From Marinobacter psychrophilus (GTDB lineage: Bacteria; Pseudomonadota; Gammaproteobacteria; Pseudomonadales; Oleiphilaceae), in the NCBI RefSeq assembly GCF_001043175.1, contig NZ_CP011494.1, forward strand, positions 1,798,001 to 1,862,000: a stretch of DNA of 64,000 nt, read 5' to 3'. The notes beneath the pieces are model-generated. The model did not search any database, was not told the DNA's origin, and saw only the letters and a list, made by a program, of their open reading frames with translations. The position numbers were made by a program, and so were the translations under genes. Of this stretch, positions 20,312-31,796 are shown piece by piece. Position 1 is the first letter of the stretch. Each line of letters begins with the position of its first letter.

Positions 20312-20692
20312 GTGAATAGTAAACGACCAGTAAATCTCGATCTCGGCAAATTTCATTTTCCTCTGCCAGCCATTGTTTCCATATTGCACCGCATCAGCGG
20401 CATCATCATTTTTGTCGGTGTAGCGTTCATGCTTTATGGTCTGGATCTTTCCCTGTCTGGGGAAGAAGGGTATGGCCATGTTAGTGAATTGCTGAGCGGC
20501 TTCTTCGCCAAGCTGATTATCTGGGGCATTTTATCGGCCCTGCTATATCACCTAGTGGCAGGTACCAAGCACTTGCTGATGGACATGGGTATTGGTGAAG
20601 AGTTGGCAAGTGGCCTTTTGGCTGCCAAAGCGGCTCTGGCCATCGCCATAATTCTGATTTTACTGGCAGGAGTTTGGATATGGGCAATGTAA
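20312..20692 (+). CDS. sdhC: Succinate dehydrogenase cytochrome b556 subunit
   Basis: A 126-residue membrane protein with three hydrophobic helices (about 28-48, 66-86 and 104-124). It has the family signature RPVNLDLGKFHFPLPAIVSILHRISG near the N-terminus, with the SILHRxSG quinone/heme region, and a heme-ligand region around YHLVAGTKHLLMD. With SdhD it anchors SdhAB in the inner membrane and passes electrons to ubiquinone. The start is GTG. It is the first gene of sdhCDAB and overlaps sdhD by 13 bases. Confidence 0.95.
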   Translation: MNSKRPVNLDLGKFHFPLPAIVSILHRISGIIIFVGVAFMLYGLDLSLSGEEGYGHVSELLSGFFAKLIIWGILSALLYHLVAGTKHLLMDMGIGEELASGLLAAKAALAIAIILILLAGVWIWAM

Positions 20693-21033
20693 GTAGTGTA
20701 ACCAATCTCGGCCGAAGCGGTGTTGCAGACTGGCTAATGCAGCGAGTTTCAGCGTATGTCCTTGCACTGTATACAGTGGTTCTTCTTGTATTCATTATCG
20801 CCAATCCTGGCTTGGGCTACGATGCCTGGGCAGGCCTGTTTGGCCAGACTTGGATGCGTATTTTTACGCTGATGGCTCTATTTTCGATTGGCGCACACGC
20901 TTGGGTTGGCTTGTGGACAGTAACAACTGACTATATGAAATCAGCCTTGCCGCGTTTTCTGGTGCAGGCCGCGTGCGGTCTGACCATGTTCGTGTATGTG
21001 GTTTGGGGTATTCAGATCCTGTGGGGGTTTTAA
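20680..21033 (+). CDS. sdhD: Succinate dehydrogenase membrane anchor subunit
   Basis: A 117-residue protein with three hydrophobic helices. It includes the conserved GVADWLMQRVSAYVLALY segment and a HAWVGLWTVTTDYM segment with a likely heme/quinone histidine. The ATG at 20680, seven bases after AGGAG, is preferred over a TTG at 20674. It overlaps the end of sdhC and stops three bases before sdhA. Confidence 0.94.
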   Translation: MGNVSSVTNLGRSGVADWLMQRVSAYVLALYTVVLLVFIIANPGLGYDAWAGLFGQTWMRIFTLMALFSIGAHAWVGLWTVTTDYMKSALPRFLVQAACGLTMFVYVVWGIQILWGF

Positions 21034-21036
21034 TTA

Positions 21037-22809
21037 ATGTCTAACATCAAGACCATGTCCTATGACGCCATCGTGATTGGCGGCGGCGGTGCCGGTATGC
21101 GCGCAGCGCTGCAGTTGACTGAAAGCGGCGTTAAAACCGCGTGTATTACCAAGGTATTTCCAACCCGCTCGCACACTGTGTCTGCCCAAGGTGGCATTAC
21201 CTGTGCGATTGCCAGCGCGGATCCCAACGACGACTGGCGCTGGCATATGTATGACACCGTTAAGGGGTCAGATTACATTGCTGATCAGGACGCGGTTGAA
21301 TATATGTGTTCTGTAGGTCCGCAAGCTGTATTCGAACTTGAGCACATGGGTCTGCCATTCTCACGCACCGAGCAGGGCCGGATTTACCAGCGTCCATTTG
21401 GTGGTCAGTCCAAAGGGCCGAATGATTCTACTCAGGCAGCTCGCACCTGTGCGGCGGCCGACCGCACAGGTCACGCACTCCTGCATACGCTGTATCAGGC
21501 CAATCTGAAGCGTGGCACTACCTTCTTGAGTGAATGGTATGCGGTCGATCTGGTCAAAAATGCGAAAAATGAAGTTGTTGGTGTTGTTGCGATCGAAATC
21601 GAAACGGGTGAAGTAGCTTATATCAAAGCCAAGGCAACGGTTCTTGCGACCGGCGGCGCTGGCCGTATTTATGCCTCTACCACCAACGCCCTGATTAATA
21701 CCGGCGACGGTATCGGCATGGCCCTGCGTGCTGGCTTCCCGATGCAAGACATGGAAATGTGGCAGTTCCACCCTACCGGCATTTACGGTGCGGGCACGCT
21801 TGTGACCGAAGGCTGTCGGGGTGAGGGCGGTTACTTGATCAACTCCGAAGGCGAGCGATTCATGGAGCGCTACGCGCCCAATTCCAAAGATCTTGCAGGC
21901 CGGGACGTTGTTGCACGCTCCATGGTTATCGAGATTCTTGAAGGTCGTGGCTGTGGTCCTGAAAAGGATCATGTTCTACTGAAGCTTGACCACTTGGGCG
22001 AAGAGACCCTGAATTTGCGTCTACCGGGTATTTGTGAGCTATCGAAGACCTTTGCCCACGTAGATCCGGTGAAAGAGCCTGTCCCTGTTGTTCCAACCTG
22101 TCATTACATGATGGGTGGCATTCCGACGAACGTTGGCGGTCAGGCGCTGACTCAAGACGATGACGGCAAAGATCAGCCAATTCGTGGTTTGTTTGCCTGC
22201 GGTGAAGCGGCTTGTGTTTCAGTTCACGGTGCCAACCGTCTTGGCGGCAACTCGCTTCTGGACCTGGTCGTGTTTGGTCGTGCAGCTGGCCTGCACATTG
22301 AAGAGCAGTTGCGCAACGGCTTTGAAGTAGACGGCGCCAGTGAAGCTGACATCAAGCGCGCTATGGCGCGGCTAGATCGTCTGGCTAACGCCAGCGAAGG
22401 CGAGCACGTGGCGGCGGTTCGTAAAGATCTGCAAACCTGTATGCAGCTGTATTTCGGTGTATTCCGCGACGGTGAAAGCATGGATAAAGGCCTGCAGCTG
22501 CTGAATGAAATCGGTGAGCGTGTTCGCAACACCCGCCTGACCGATACCAGCAACGCATTCAATACCGCGCGTATTGAGGCGTTGGAGCTGGACAACCTGT
22601 TTGAAGTTGCTTACGCCACTGCCGTATCAGCGGTAGAGCGAAAAGAAAGTCGCGGTGCTCATGCCCGCAACGACTTTACTGAGCGTGACGACGAGAACTG
22701 GCTAAAGCACTCGCTTTATTTCCCGCTGGACAAGCGGGTTGGCAAGCGCGATGTTAACTTCTCGCCGAAGACTGTCGACACATTCCAGCCGATGATTCGG
22801 TCGTATTAA
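21037..22809 (+). CDS. sdhA: Succinate dehydrogenase flavoprotein subunit
   Basis: A 590-residue flavoprotein (E. coli 588). The N-terminal dinucleotide motif is [15 protein letters not shown]. The covalent-FAD histidine region is [14 protein letters not shown], and the substrate site includes [22 protein letters not shown]. The catalytic arginine region lies around [18 protein letters not shown], and the [20 protein letters not shown] block is conserved. It oxidises succinate to fumarate. Stop and start of sdhA and sdhB are 13 bases apart. Confidence 0.97.
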   Translation: MSNIKTMSYDAIVIGGGGAGMRAALQLTESGVKTACITKVFPTRSHTVSAQGGITCAIASADPNDDWRWHMYDTVKGSDYIADQDAVEYMCSVGPQAVFELEHMGLPFSRTEQGRIYQRPFGGQSKGPNDSTQAARTCAAADRTGHALLHTLYQANLKRGTTFLSEWYAVDLVKNAKNEVVGVVAIEIETGEVAYIKAKATVLATGGAGRIYASTTNALINTGDGIGMALRAGFPMQDMEMWQFHPTGIYGAGTLVTEGCRGEGGYLINSEGERFMERYAPNSKDLAGRDVVARSMVIEILEGRGCGPEKDHVLLKLDHLGEETLNLRLPGICELSKTFAHVDPVKEPVPVVPTCHYMMGGIPTNVGGQALTQDDDGKDQPIRGLFACGEAACVSVHGANRLGGNSLLDLVVFGRAAGLHIEEQLRNGFEVDGASEADIKRAMARLDRLANASEGEHVAAVRKDLQTCMQLYFGVFRDGESMDKGLQLLNEIGERVRNTRLTDTSNAFNTARIEALELDNLFEVAYATAVSAVERKESRGAHARNDFTERDDENWLKHSLYFPLDKRVGKRDVNFSPKTVDTFQPMIRSY

Positions 22810-22822
22810 GGGGACGAAGACT

Positions 22823-23527
22823 ATGTTGGTAAGCCTTTATCGTTACAACCCGGAAGCAGACAACGCCCCGTTCATGCAGGATGTCGAGGTTGAACTTCCG
22901 AAGGGTAAAGACCTGATGGTGCTGGACGTGCTCAATCTGCTGAAAGAAAGAGACGTCACTCTGTCGTATCGTCGGTCATGCCGCGAAGGCGTGTGTGGCT
23001 CTGACGGCATGAACATGAACGGCAAAAATGGCCTGGCGTGCATCACGCCGGTGTCTCAGGTGATCAAAAAAGACAAGCTGGTATTGCGCCCGCTGCCTGG
23101 TTTGCCGGTCATCCGTGATCTGGTCGTGGATATGAGCCTGTTTTACAAACAGTATGAAAAGGTCATGCCGTACTTGGTCAACGATCAGCCAGCGCCCGCT
23201 ATTGAGCGTCTGCAGACGCCGGAAGACCGTGAAAAGCTCGATGGTCTTTATGAGTGTATACTGTGCGCCTGTTGTTCCACGGCTTGCCCGTCGTTCTGGT
23301 GGAACCCGGAGAAGTTTATTGGCCCCGCAGGCTTGTTGCAGGCGTACCGCTTCCTGGCGGATAGCCGTGATACTGCCCAGGCCGAACGTTTGGCTGATTT
23401 GGACGATCCGTTCAGCGTGTTCCGTTGCCGCGGTATTATGAACTGTGTCAGCGTGTGTCCGAAGGGCCTTAACCCAACTCGGGCTATTGGCCATATTCGG
23501 AATCTGTTGTTGCAGCGGGCAACTTGA
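22823..23527 (+). CDS. sdhB: Succinate dehydrogenase iron-sulfur subunit
   Basis: A 234-residue iron-sulfur protein. The 2Fe-2S ligands are in SCREGVCGSDGMNMNGKNGLAC. The second and third clusters are in CILCACCSTACPSFWWN and CRGIMNCVSVCPKGLNP. It carries electrons from the SdhA flavin to the membrane quinone site. An AGGGGACG ribosome site precedes the ATG. It is the last gene of sdhCDAB before a hairpin. Confidence 0.97.
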   Translation: MLVSLYRYNPEADNAPFMQDVEVELPKGKDLMVLDVLNLLKERDVTLSYRRSCREGVCGSDGMNMNGKNGLACITPVSQVIKKDKLVLRPLPGLPVIRDLVVDMSLFYKQYEKVMPYLVNDQPAPAIERLQTPEDREKLDGLYECILCACCSTACPSFWWNPEKFIGPAGLLQAYRFLADSRDTAQAERLADLDDPFSVFRCRGIMNCVSVCPKGLNPTRAIGHIRNLLLQRAT

Positions 23528-23839
23528 GCAGCAAAATGTAATACAGACGTTATACTGTGTCTGCTGAGTAAGACCCTTGAAGGCCTCGCCAATTTGGCGG
23601 GGCCTTCAACCAAAGGCGTATAGCCAATAGTCTGGTAGCGGTTCAAACTTCGTGCATCGTGATTGTTAGCCGTTAGATAGCTTGCACTGCGTCGCTAAGT
23701 ATAAAAAATTTCGGGGAAAGCAGGCATCCGTCCCGGATGTGGCGGCCAAAGTCGACAGCGTGAAAACCCGTATTGACTGGAATGAGGCACTGGCCGACCA
23801 TTACGGCTTCCCGTACCAGCCCAAGGTGAGCTATTCAAA
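23528..23839 (+). other. Gap between sdhB and sucA
   Basis: This 312-base region holds a strong stem-loop (23577-23609) and then about 230 bases with no recognisable gene. An open frame beginning near 23682 gives a charged peptide but runs into sucA in another frame. An AAGGTGAG ribosome site precedes the sucA ATG. No convincing promoter was found, so sucA may depend partly on read-through from sdh. Confidence 0.5.
23577..23609 (+). terminator. Stem-loop after sdhB
   Basis: The arms TTGAAGGCCTCGCC and GGCGGGGCCTTCAA around AATTT form a 14-bp stem with one T-G pair. It is not followed by a T-run, so it may be an attenuator or an RNA-stabilising hairpin between the sdh and suc halves of the locus. 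Confidence 0.55.
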
Positions 23840-26677
23840 ATGCACGAAAGCATCATGGAGCAGTTGTGGCAAACTTCCCATCTACAGGGGGGTAATCTTG
23901 CCTACGTTGAACAGCTTTTTGAAACTTATATTTCAGATCCTAACGCTGTTCCTGAAGAGTGGCGTAGTTACTTCGACAAACTTCCCAGTGTCGATGGCTA
24001 TCAGGGCAAAGATATAGCCCACTCCGCAATCCGCGAACAATTTAAGCATATTTCCAGCAATCAGCGTTTTCTGGCTAGCAATACTGCTCCAGCAGGTGCC
24101 GTACCCGATGCTGACAAAAAGCAGACACGCGTACTGCAATTGATTAACGCATATCGCTTTCGGGGTCACCAGCACGCAAAGCTGGACCCGCTGAATGTGA
24201 AGCCTCGTGAACTGGTGGAAGACCTTGACCCGGCTTTTCACGAACTTTACAACGCCGATAACGATATCGAGTTCCAGACTGGCTCGCTGAGTTTCGGTTC
24301 TGAAACGATGAAGCTAGGCGACATCATAGAAGGCCTGCAACAGACGTATTGCGAGAGTATTGGTGCAGAATACATGCACATTGTCGACACTCGCATCAAG
24401 CGTTGGTTCCAACAACGCATGGAGCCGATCCGCTCCAACCCAGGTTTTGACGCCGACACCCGTATTCATTTGCTCGAACGCTTGACCGCCGCTGAGGGCC
24501 TGGAAAAATATTTGGGTTCACGCTATCCCGGCGTTAAGCGTTTCGGACTGGAAGGTGCCGAAAGCCTGATTCCTTGTCTTGATGAAATTATTCAGCGCGC
24601 AGGCTCTGGTGGCACCAAAGAAATCGTTCTGGGAATGGCCCACCGTGGACGTTTGAACGTGTTGGTCAATATTTTGGGCAAAAACCCGAAAGAACTGTTT
24701 GACGAGTTCGAAGGCAAGAATAAGGCGGGCTCAGGTTCTGGTGATGTTAAGTATCACCAAGGTTTCTCGTCCAACGTGATGACTCCGGGTGGTGAGATTC
24801 ATCTGGCCCTGGCTTTTAATCCCTCGCACCTGGAAATCGTGTCCCCAGTGGTCGTGGGCTCTGTTCGCGCTCGCCAAACCCGCCGCGAAGACAAAGATGG
24901 CAGGCAGGTTTTGCCGGTGATCATGCACGGCGATGCTGCGTTTGCAGGCCAGGGCGTTGTGATGGAAACGTTCCAGATGTCACAGACCCGCGGTTTTGGT
25001 ACTGGCGGCACTGTACATATTGTGATCAACAATCAAGTTGGCTTTACCACCAGCAAACAGGCAGACGCCCGTTCTACCGAATACTGCACAGATATTGCCA
25101 AAATGGTACAGGCTCCGATTCTGCACGTGAACGCAGACGACCCGGAAGCGGTGCTGTTCGTCACTCGGATGGCAATGGACTACCGCAACGAATTTAAAGG
25201 CGACGTTGTTATTGATCTGGTGTGCTACCGCCGCCGTGGTCACAACGAAGCCGACGAGCCTGCCGCGACTCAGCCGATGATGTACGAGAAAATTCGTAAG
25301 CTGAAAACCACGCGTAACATCTATGTGGACAGTCTGACTGATGCTGGCGTCGTGAGCGAAGACCTCGCCAAGCAGATGGAAAATGATTACCGCACGGTTC
25401 TAGATAAGGGAGAGCACGTTGTAAAAGCATTGGTTAAAGAACCAAACGCCAAGTTGCACGTTGACTGGACCCCGTATTTGGGCCATGAGTGGACAGCCAA
25501 GTGCAAGTCTAGCGTGCCACTGAAGACGATTCAGAAGCTGGGTAAAAAGCTGAGTGAAGTACCAGAAGGTTTTATTATTCAGCGTCAGGTGTCTAAAATC
25601 GTTAAGGATCGTGACAAGATGACGGCCGGCGCTTTACCTCTTAACTGGGGTTACGGTGAGATCATGGCCTACGCAACTTTGTTAGACGAAGGTTATCCGA
25701 TTCGCATAACAGGGCAGGACGTTGGTCGCGGTACTTTCTCCCACCGTCACGCCGTTCTGCATAACCAGAAAGATGGCGCTACGCACATTGCGCTGACTCA
25801 TCTGTCTGACGATCAGCCCAAGTTCGAGCTTTACGATTCTCTGCTATCCGAAGAGGCCGCACTGGCTTTCGAATACGGCTATGCGACAACATCGCCTAGC
25901 TCGCTGGTTGTCTGGGAAGCGCAGTTTGGCGACTTTGCCAACGGTGCTCAGGTTGTGATTGATCAGTTCCTGACCAGTGGTGAGCACAAGTGGGGCCGTT
26001 TGTGCGGCCTTACTATGTTATTGCCGCACGGTTATGAAGGGCAGGGTCCAGAGCATAGCTCGGCGCGTATTGAACGCTTTTTACAGCTGAGCGCGGAACA
26101 GAACATTCAGGTGTGTGTACCCACAACGCCCTCGCAGGTATTCCACATGCTTCGCCGACAGGTGAAGCGCCCGGTTCGTAAGCCATTGATTGCCATTACG
26201 CCAAAGAGCCTGCTGCGCCATAAAGAAGCTATTTCCAGTCTGGACGATCTGACTTCAGGTACCTTCCAGACCGTGCTGCCGGAAAAAGAGCCGTCTGATG
26301 CAAAAAAAATCACTCGGGTTATTCTTTGCAGCGGTAAGGTTTACTATGAATTGCTCGAGAAGAAGAAAACCGGTGAGCGTAACGACACGGCTATTATTCG
26401 TATCGAGCAGCTGTATCCGTTCCCGGGTGAAGATCTGGATGAATTATTGGCGGGATTTAGCAAGCTCAAGCACGCTGTCTGGTGCCAGGAAGAACCTATG
26501 AATCAGGGCGCCTGGTATAGCAGTCAACACCATATGCGCAACGCGCTGCAGCGGCTGAATCCTAAACTGCACCTCGAATATGCGGGTCGTGATGCCTCGG
26601 CTGCACCTGCTGCCGGACACATGTCTGTGCACATCGAACAGCAGAAAAAACTGGTTAACGACGCATTTGAAGTCTGA
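23840..26677 (+). CDS. sucA: 2-oxoglutarate dehydrogenase E1 component
   Basis: A 945-residue thiamine-diphosphate enzyme, E1 of the 2-oxoglutarate dehydrogenase complex. Visible features are the N-terminal [25 protein letters not shown] helix used for E2 binding, [13 protein letters not shown], and [17 protein letters not shown]. The ThDP/Mg region is [20 protein letters not shown], followed by [14 protein letters not shown] and [11 protein letters not shown]. It decarboxylates 2-oxoglutarate and transfers the succinyl group to SucB lipoate. The length matches the E. coli protein (933). Confidence 0.97.
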   Translation: MHESIMEQLWQTSHLQGGNLAYVEQLFETYISDPNAVPEEWRSYFDKLPSVDGYQGKDIAHSAIREQFKHISSNQRFLASNTAPAGAVPDADKKQTRVLQLINAYRFRGHQHAKLDPLNVKPRELVEDLDPAFHELYNADNDIEFQTGSLSFGSETMKLGDIIEGLQQTYCESIGAEYMHIVDTRIKRWFQQRMEPIRSNPGFDADTRIHLLERLTAAEGLEKYLGSRYPGVKRFGLEGAESLIPCLDEIIQRAGSGGTKEIVLGMAHRGRLNVLVNILGKNPKELFDEFEGKNKAGSGSGDVKYHQGFSSNVMTPGGEIHLALAFNPSHLEIVSPVVVGSVRARQTRREDKDGRQVLPVIMHGDAAFAGQGVVMETFQMSQTRGFGTGGTVHIVINNQVGFTTSKQADARSTEYCTDIAKMVQAPILHVNADDPEAVLFVTRMAMDYRNEFKGDVVIDLVCYRRRGHNEADEPAATQPMMYEKIRKLKTTRNIYVDSLTDAGVVSEDLAKQMENDYRTVLDKGEHVVKALVKEPNAKLHVDWTPYLGHEWTAKCKSSVPLKTIQKLGKKLSEVPEGFIIQRQVSKIVKDRDKMTAGALPLNWGYGEIMAYATLLDEGYPIRITGQDVGRGTFSHRHAVLHNQKDGATHIALTHLSDDQPKFELYDSLLSEEAALAFEYGYATTSPSSLVVWEAQFGDFANGAQVVIDQFLTSGEHKWGRLCGLTMLLPHGYEGQGPEHSSARIERFLQLSAEQNIQVCVPTTPSQVFHMLRRQVKRPVRKPLIAITPKSLLRHKEAISSLDDLTSGTFQTVLPEKEPSDAKKITRVILCSGKVYYELLEKKKTGERNDTAIIRIEQLYPFPGEDLDELLAGFSKLKHAVWCQEEPMNQGAWYSSQHHMRNALQRLNPKLHLEYAGRDASAAPAAGHMSVHIEQQKKLVNDAFEV

Positions 26678-26726
26678 CAAGCTACCGAGCTATCAAACTT
26701 CCGAGCTATCGAACAAAGGAACCGTA

Positions 26727-27959
26727 ATGTCTACAGAGATTAAAGCCCCCGTATTCCCGGAGTCGGTCGCAGAGGGTACTGTCGCGACCTGGCACAAGCA
26801 GCCGGGTGAAGCCTGCGCGCGCGATGAGCTGATCGTCGACATTGAAACCGACAAAGTGGTGCTGGAAATTGTTGCACCGGCTGACGGTGTTATCGAAGAA
26901 ATCCTGAAAAACGACGGCGACACCGTAGAAAGCGGTGAAGTGATCGGAAGATTCAAAGCAGGCGCTGCTAGCGAGTCTAAGGGCTCCGGCAGTAAAGACA
27001 CGGTTGAAAGCAAAGACCAAGGCGCCGACGCGGCGTCCTCCTCAGATGCGATTCTGAGCCCGGCTGCGCGTAAGCTGGCTGACGAGAACAACGTTGAACC
27101 CAGCGCATTGAAAGGCACAGGGAAAGACGGTCGGATTTCTAAAGAAGATGTTCAAAGTCACATTGATAACGCCAAGGCTTCTATTGAATCGCCTGCTGCA
27201 AAGGCAGCTGCTGAGCCTGCGCATGCCGCTGCGCCGGTAGCCGAGATCAGCGCCGGTGAGCGTATTGAAAAACGTGTTCCCATGACCCGCCTGCGCGCCA
27301 GTATCGCGAAGCGTCTGGTCAATGCACAGCAGAGCGCTGCCATGTTGACCACCTTTAACGAGGTGAACATGGGGCCGATCATGGAACTGCGCAAGCAATA
27401 CAAAGAAAGCTTCGAAAAGCGTCACGGAATTAAGTTGGGCTTTATGTCTTTCTTTACCAAAGCCGCTACCGAAGCTCTGAAACGCTTCCCTGCAGTGAAT
27501 GCGTCCATCGACGGAAATGACATGGTTTACCATGGCTACCAGGATATCGGTGTGGCGGTATCCACGGAGCGCGGCTTGGTGGTTCCAGTAATACGTGACG
27601 TTGACGCACTTAGCCTCGCTGACATCGAGAAGAAAATTGTCGAGTACGGTACCAAGGCCAAAACGGGCAAACTGGGCATCGATGAAATGACCGGTGGTAC
27701 CTTCACCATAACCAACGGAGGCACCTTTGGTTCCCTGTTGTCGACGCCTATTCTGAACCCGCCACAAACGGCGATTCTGGGTATGCATAAGATCCAGCCA
27801 CGCCCGATGGCGGTGAATGGTCAGGTGGTGATACAGCCCATGATGTACTTGGCACTGTCTTATGACCACCGCATGATTGACGGCAAGGAAGCAGTGCAGT
27901 TCCTGGTTGCCATCAAGGATATGCTGGAAGATCCTGCGCGTATCCTGCTGGACGTATAG
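26727..27959 (+). CDS. sucB: Dihydrolipoyllysine-residue succinyltransferase (E2)
   Basis: A 410-residue E2 component. The lipoyl domain spans 1-77, with lipoylated lysine K43 in [11 protein letters not shown]. An Ala/Ser/Lys-rich linker follows, then a peripheral subunit-binding domain (about 108-145: [21 protein letters not shown]). The catalytic domain (about 180-410) ends with the YDHRMIDG motif. It transfers the succinyl group to CoA. The ATG follows AAAGGA by six bases; the longer frame upstream (to 26580) overlaps sucA and is not used. Confidence 0.96.
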   Translation: MSTEIKAPVFPESVAEGTVATWHKQPGEACARDELIVDIETDKVVLEIVAPADGVIEEILKNDGDTVESGEVIGRFKAGAASESKGSGSKDTVESKDQGADAASSSDAILSPAARKLADENNVEPSALKGTGKDGRISKEDVQSHIDNAKASIESPAAKAAAEPAHAAAPVAEISAGERIEKRVPMTRLRASIAKRLVNAQQSAAMLTTFNEVNMGPIMELRKQYKESFEKRHGIKLGFMSFFTKAATEALKRFPAVNASIDGNDMVYHGYQDIGVAVSTERGLVVPVIRDVDALSLADIEKKIVEYGTKAKTGKLGIDEMTGGTFTITNGGTFGSLLSTPILNPPQTAILGMHKIQPRPMAVNGQVVIQPMMYLALSYDHRMIDGKEAVQFLVAIKDMLEDPARILLDV

Positions 27960-29435
<1,476 letters not shown>

Positions 29436-29443
29436 TAAGCCAG

Positions 29444-29480
29444 AAAGTCATGGGGCGCCGCAGGGCGCCCCATGACTTTT
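29444..29480 (+). terminator. Terminator after lpd
   Basis: A near-perfect stem AAAGTCATGGGGCGCC / GGCGCCCCATGACTTT with a short GCAG loop is followed by TTAG. It lies nine bases behind lpd and separates sucAB-lpd from sucCD. Confidence 0.75.
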
Positions 29481-29523
29481 AGAGACTCTTGTTTTAGAGG
29501 CTCTTGTTTTAAAGACTCTGGTT
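29479..29523. repeat. Three tandem 15-bp repeats between lpd and sucC
   Basis: Three consecutive 15-base units start at 29479, 29494 and 29509: TTAGAGACTCTTGTT, TTAGAGGCTCTTGTT and TTAAAGACTCTGGTT. They differ from each other at one to three positions. They begin directly at the foot of the lpd terminator. Confidence 0.8.
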
Positions 29524-29635
29524 TCTCTAGATGCAATCTTTGGGCCGGTGTCATCAGGGTCTATCAAGATGGGTTTGCCGCCAGCGGGTTCATCCCACAG
29601 GTGTCTATCCTTCATTAAAAAGCAGGACATAAACT

Positions 29636-30801
29636 ATGAATTTGCACGAATATCAGGGCAAGCAGCTTTTTGCTGAGTATGGCTTGCCGGTATCACAGGG
29701 CATTGCCTGTAGTACCCCGGATGAGGCAGTAGCAGCTGCAGAAAAGATTGGTGGCGATAGCTGGGTTGTTAAAGCTCAGGTTCACGCTGGTGGCCGCGGT
29801 AAAGCCGGCGGTGTAAAGCTGGTTAAAAATACCGACGACATCCGTGCCTTTGCCGAGCAATGGCTGGGCAAGAAGCTGGTGACTTTCCAGACTGACGAGC
29901 ACGGTCAGCCGGTTAGTAAAATTTTGGTTGAATCCCTGACTGACATCGACCAAGAGCTTTACCTGGGCGCGGTTGTAGACCGTGGTACCCGCCGTATCGT
30001 CTTCATGGCCTCCACCGAAGGTGGTGTTGAAATTGAAACGGTTGCGGAAGAAACCCCGGAAAAATTCTGAAGGCCGAAATCGATCCGCTGGTAGGCGCCC
30101 AGCCTTACCAAGGACGCGAGCTGGCGTTCAAGTTGGGTCTTGAAGGCAAGCAGATCGGCCAATTTACCAAGATCTTTATGGGTCTGGCGAAGTTGTTTGA
30201 AGACTACGACCTGGCGCTGTTGGAAATTAACCCTCTGGTTATCACCCCGGCCGGTGATCTTCACTGCCTGGACGCCAAAATCGGCGTTGATGGCAACGCT
30301 CTGTATCGTCAGAAGAAACTTCAGGCCATGCGCGATCCTTCACAGGAAGATTCTCGCGAAGCCGAAGCGGCAGCCTGGGAACTGAACTACGTAGCGCTGG
30401 ATGGCAACATCGGTTGCATGGTTAACGGCGCTGGTTTGGCCATGGGCACCATGGACATCATCAAGTTGGCTGGCGGACGCCCGGCTAACTTCCTGGACGT
30501 TGGTGGCGGAGCTACCAAAGAGCGCGTAACGGAAGCGTTCAAAATCATCCTGTCTGACGACGCAGTGCAAGCCGTACTGGTAAATATCTTCGGCGGCATT
30601 GTACGTTGTGACATGATCGCTGAAGGCATCATTGGCGCGGTTAAAGAAGTAGGCGTAAAAGTGCCTGTGGTTGTTCGTCTTGAGGGCAACAACGCTGAAC
30701 TGGGTTCCAAGGTGCTGGCAGAAAGCGGTTTGAACATCATCGCCGCCAGCAGCCTGGCCGATGCCGCAGAGCAAGTTGTTAAAGTCGCGGGAGGCAAATA
30801 A
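29636..30801 (+). CDS. sucC: Succinyl-CoA synthetase beta subunit, interrupted by a frameshift
   Basis: The ADP-forming beta subunit joins succinate, CoA and ADP/Pi in the TCA cycle together with SucD. The first frame (29636-30070) encodes a normal N-terminal ATP-grasp region ([31 protein letters not shown]). It then reads EETPEKF-stop instead of the expected [14 protein letters not shown]. The correct continuation lies in the -1 frame and runs intact to TAA 30799-30801 ([35 protein letters not shown]). The break is a run of five A (30060-30064) where six would restore a 388-residue protein, the usual length. The gene is essential-like and otherwise perfect, so a one-base sequencing deletion is likeliest. 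A real mutation or slippage on AAA-AAT is possible. It overlaps sucD by one base. Confidence 0.9.
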
Positions 30802-31673
30802 TGAGTATTCTGATCAATAAAGACACCAAAGTGATCTGCCAGGGCTTTACCGGTTCCCAGGGTACATTCCACTCCCAGCAGGCTATTGAATACGGCACCA
30901 GAATGGTCGGTGGCGTAAGCCCCGGCAAAGGCGGCACCGAGCACTTGGGCCTACCGGTGTTTAACACCGTTCGTGAGGCTGTAGAAAAGACCGGTGCACA
31001 CGCGACCGTGATCTACGTTCCGGCTCCGTTTTGTAAAGATGCCATCATCGAAGCCGCAGATGCCGGACTCGAGCTGATTGTGTGCATCACCGAAGGCATT
31101 CCTACCATCGATATGCTGTACGCCAAAGAGTACGTTGATCGCAAAGGCGTGCGTATGATCGGGCCCAACTGCCCGGGCGTTATCACACCGGGTGAGTGCA
31201 AGATCGGCATCATGCCGGGCCACATTCACAAGCCGGGTAAAGTCGGTATTGTGTCGCGTTCTGGCACGTTGACCTACGAAGCCGTCAAGCAGACCACAGA
31301 TTTTGGCTATGGCCAGTCTACCTGCGTTGGCATCGGTGGCGATCCGATTCCGGGTTCCAACTTCATCGACATCCTCAAGCTGCTGCAAGAAGACCCGCAG
31401 ACTGAAGCTATTGTGATGATCGGCGAAATTGGTGGCACTGCGGAAGAAGAAGCTGCAGCGTACATCAAAGAGCACGTCACCAAACCGGTGGTCTCTTACA
31501 TTGCCGGTGTAACGGCGCCTCCTGGCAAGCGTATGGGCCACGCCGGTGCCATCATTTCCGGTGGTAAGGGTACCGCAGACGAGAAGTTTGCTGCTCTGAA
31601 CGACGCCGGTGTGAAAACTGTGCGCAGTCTGGCTGACATTGGCAAGGCTCTAAAAGAAGTGACTGGCTGGTAA
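30801..31673 (+). CDS. sucD: Succinyl-CoA synthetase alpha subunit
   Basis: A 290-residue CoA-binding and ligase subunit. The N-terminal segment is [22 protein letters not shown], and the CoA-binding [15 protein letters not shown] follows. The phosphohistidine region has [21 protein letters not shown]. The start overlaps the sucC stop by one base (TAATG), implying translational coupling. The length is exactly that usual for the family. A terminator follows 17 bases later. Confidence 0.97.
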   Translation: MSILINKDTKVICQGFTGSQGTFHSQQAIEYGTRMVGGVSPGKGGTEHLGLPVFNTVREAVEKTGAHATVIYVPAPFCKDAIIEAADAGLELIVCITEGIPTIDMLYAKEYVDRKGVRMIGPNCPGVITPGECKIGIMPGHIHKPGKVGIVSRSGTLTYEAVKQTTDFGYGQSTCVGIGGDPIPGSNFIDILKLLQEDPQTEAIVMIGEIGGTAEEEAAAYIKEHVTKPVVSYIAGVTAPPGKRMGHAGAIISGGKGTADEKFAALNDAGVKTVRSLADIGKALKEVTGW

Positions 31674-31690
31674 AACCCGCGGTCATTTTC

Positions 31691-31729
31691 AAAAACCCCC
31701 GTTTCTGTTCTGCAGAGCGGGGGTTTTTT
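31691..31729 (+). terminator. Terminator of sucCD
   Basis: The arms AAAAACCCCCG and CGGGGGTTTTTT enclose a 16-base loop and end in a T-run. It lies between sucD and trpS. Confidence 0.85.
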
Positions 31730-31796
31730 GATTATAATGCCGGGTCGCCTGTCGTAATATGGCGCCTCTTGCATTCCATTAGAAGGAGTTCTTGCT

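Noticed and set aside
23682..24017. A charged 111-residue frame upstream of and overlapping sucA
   Set aside because: It runs 180 bases into sucA in another frame, has no ribosome site and matches no family I recognise.
29448..29630. Minus-strand frame of 60 residues with repeated KTRVS-like units between lpd and sucC
   Set aside because: The repetition is just the 15-bp DNA array read as protein, and it overlaps the lpd terminator.
31710..31738. A TATAAT box just before trpS as its promoter
   Set aside because: The -35 region would lie inside the sucCD terminator stem and does not resemble TTGACA, so the pair is not convincing.
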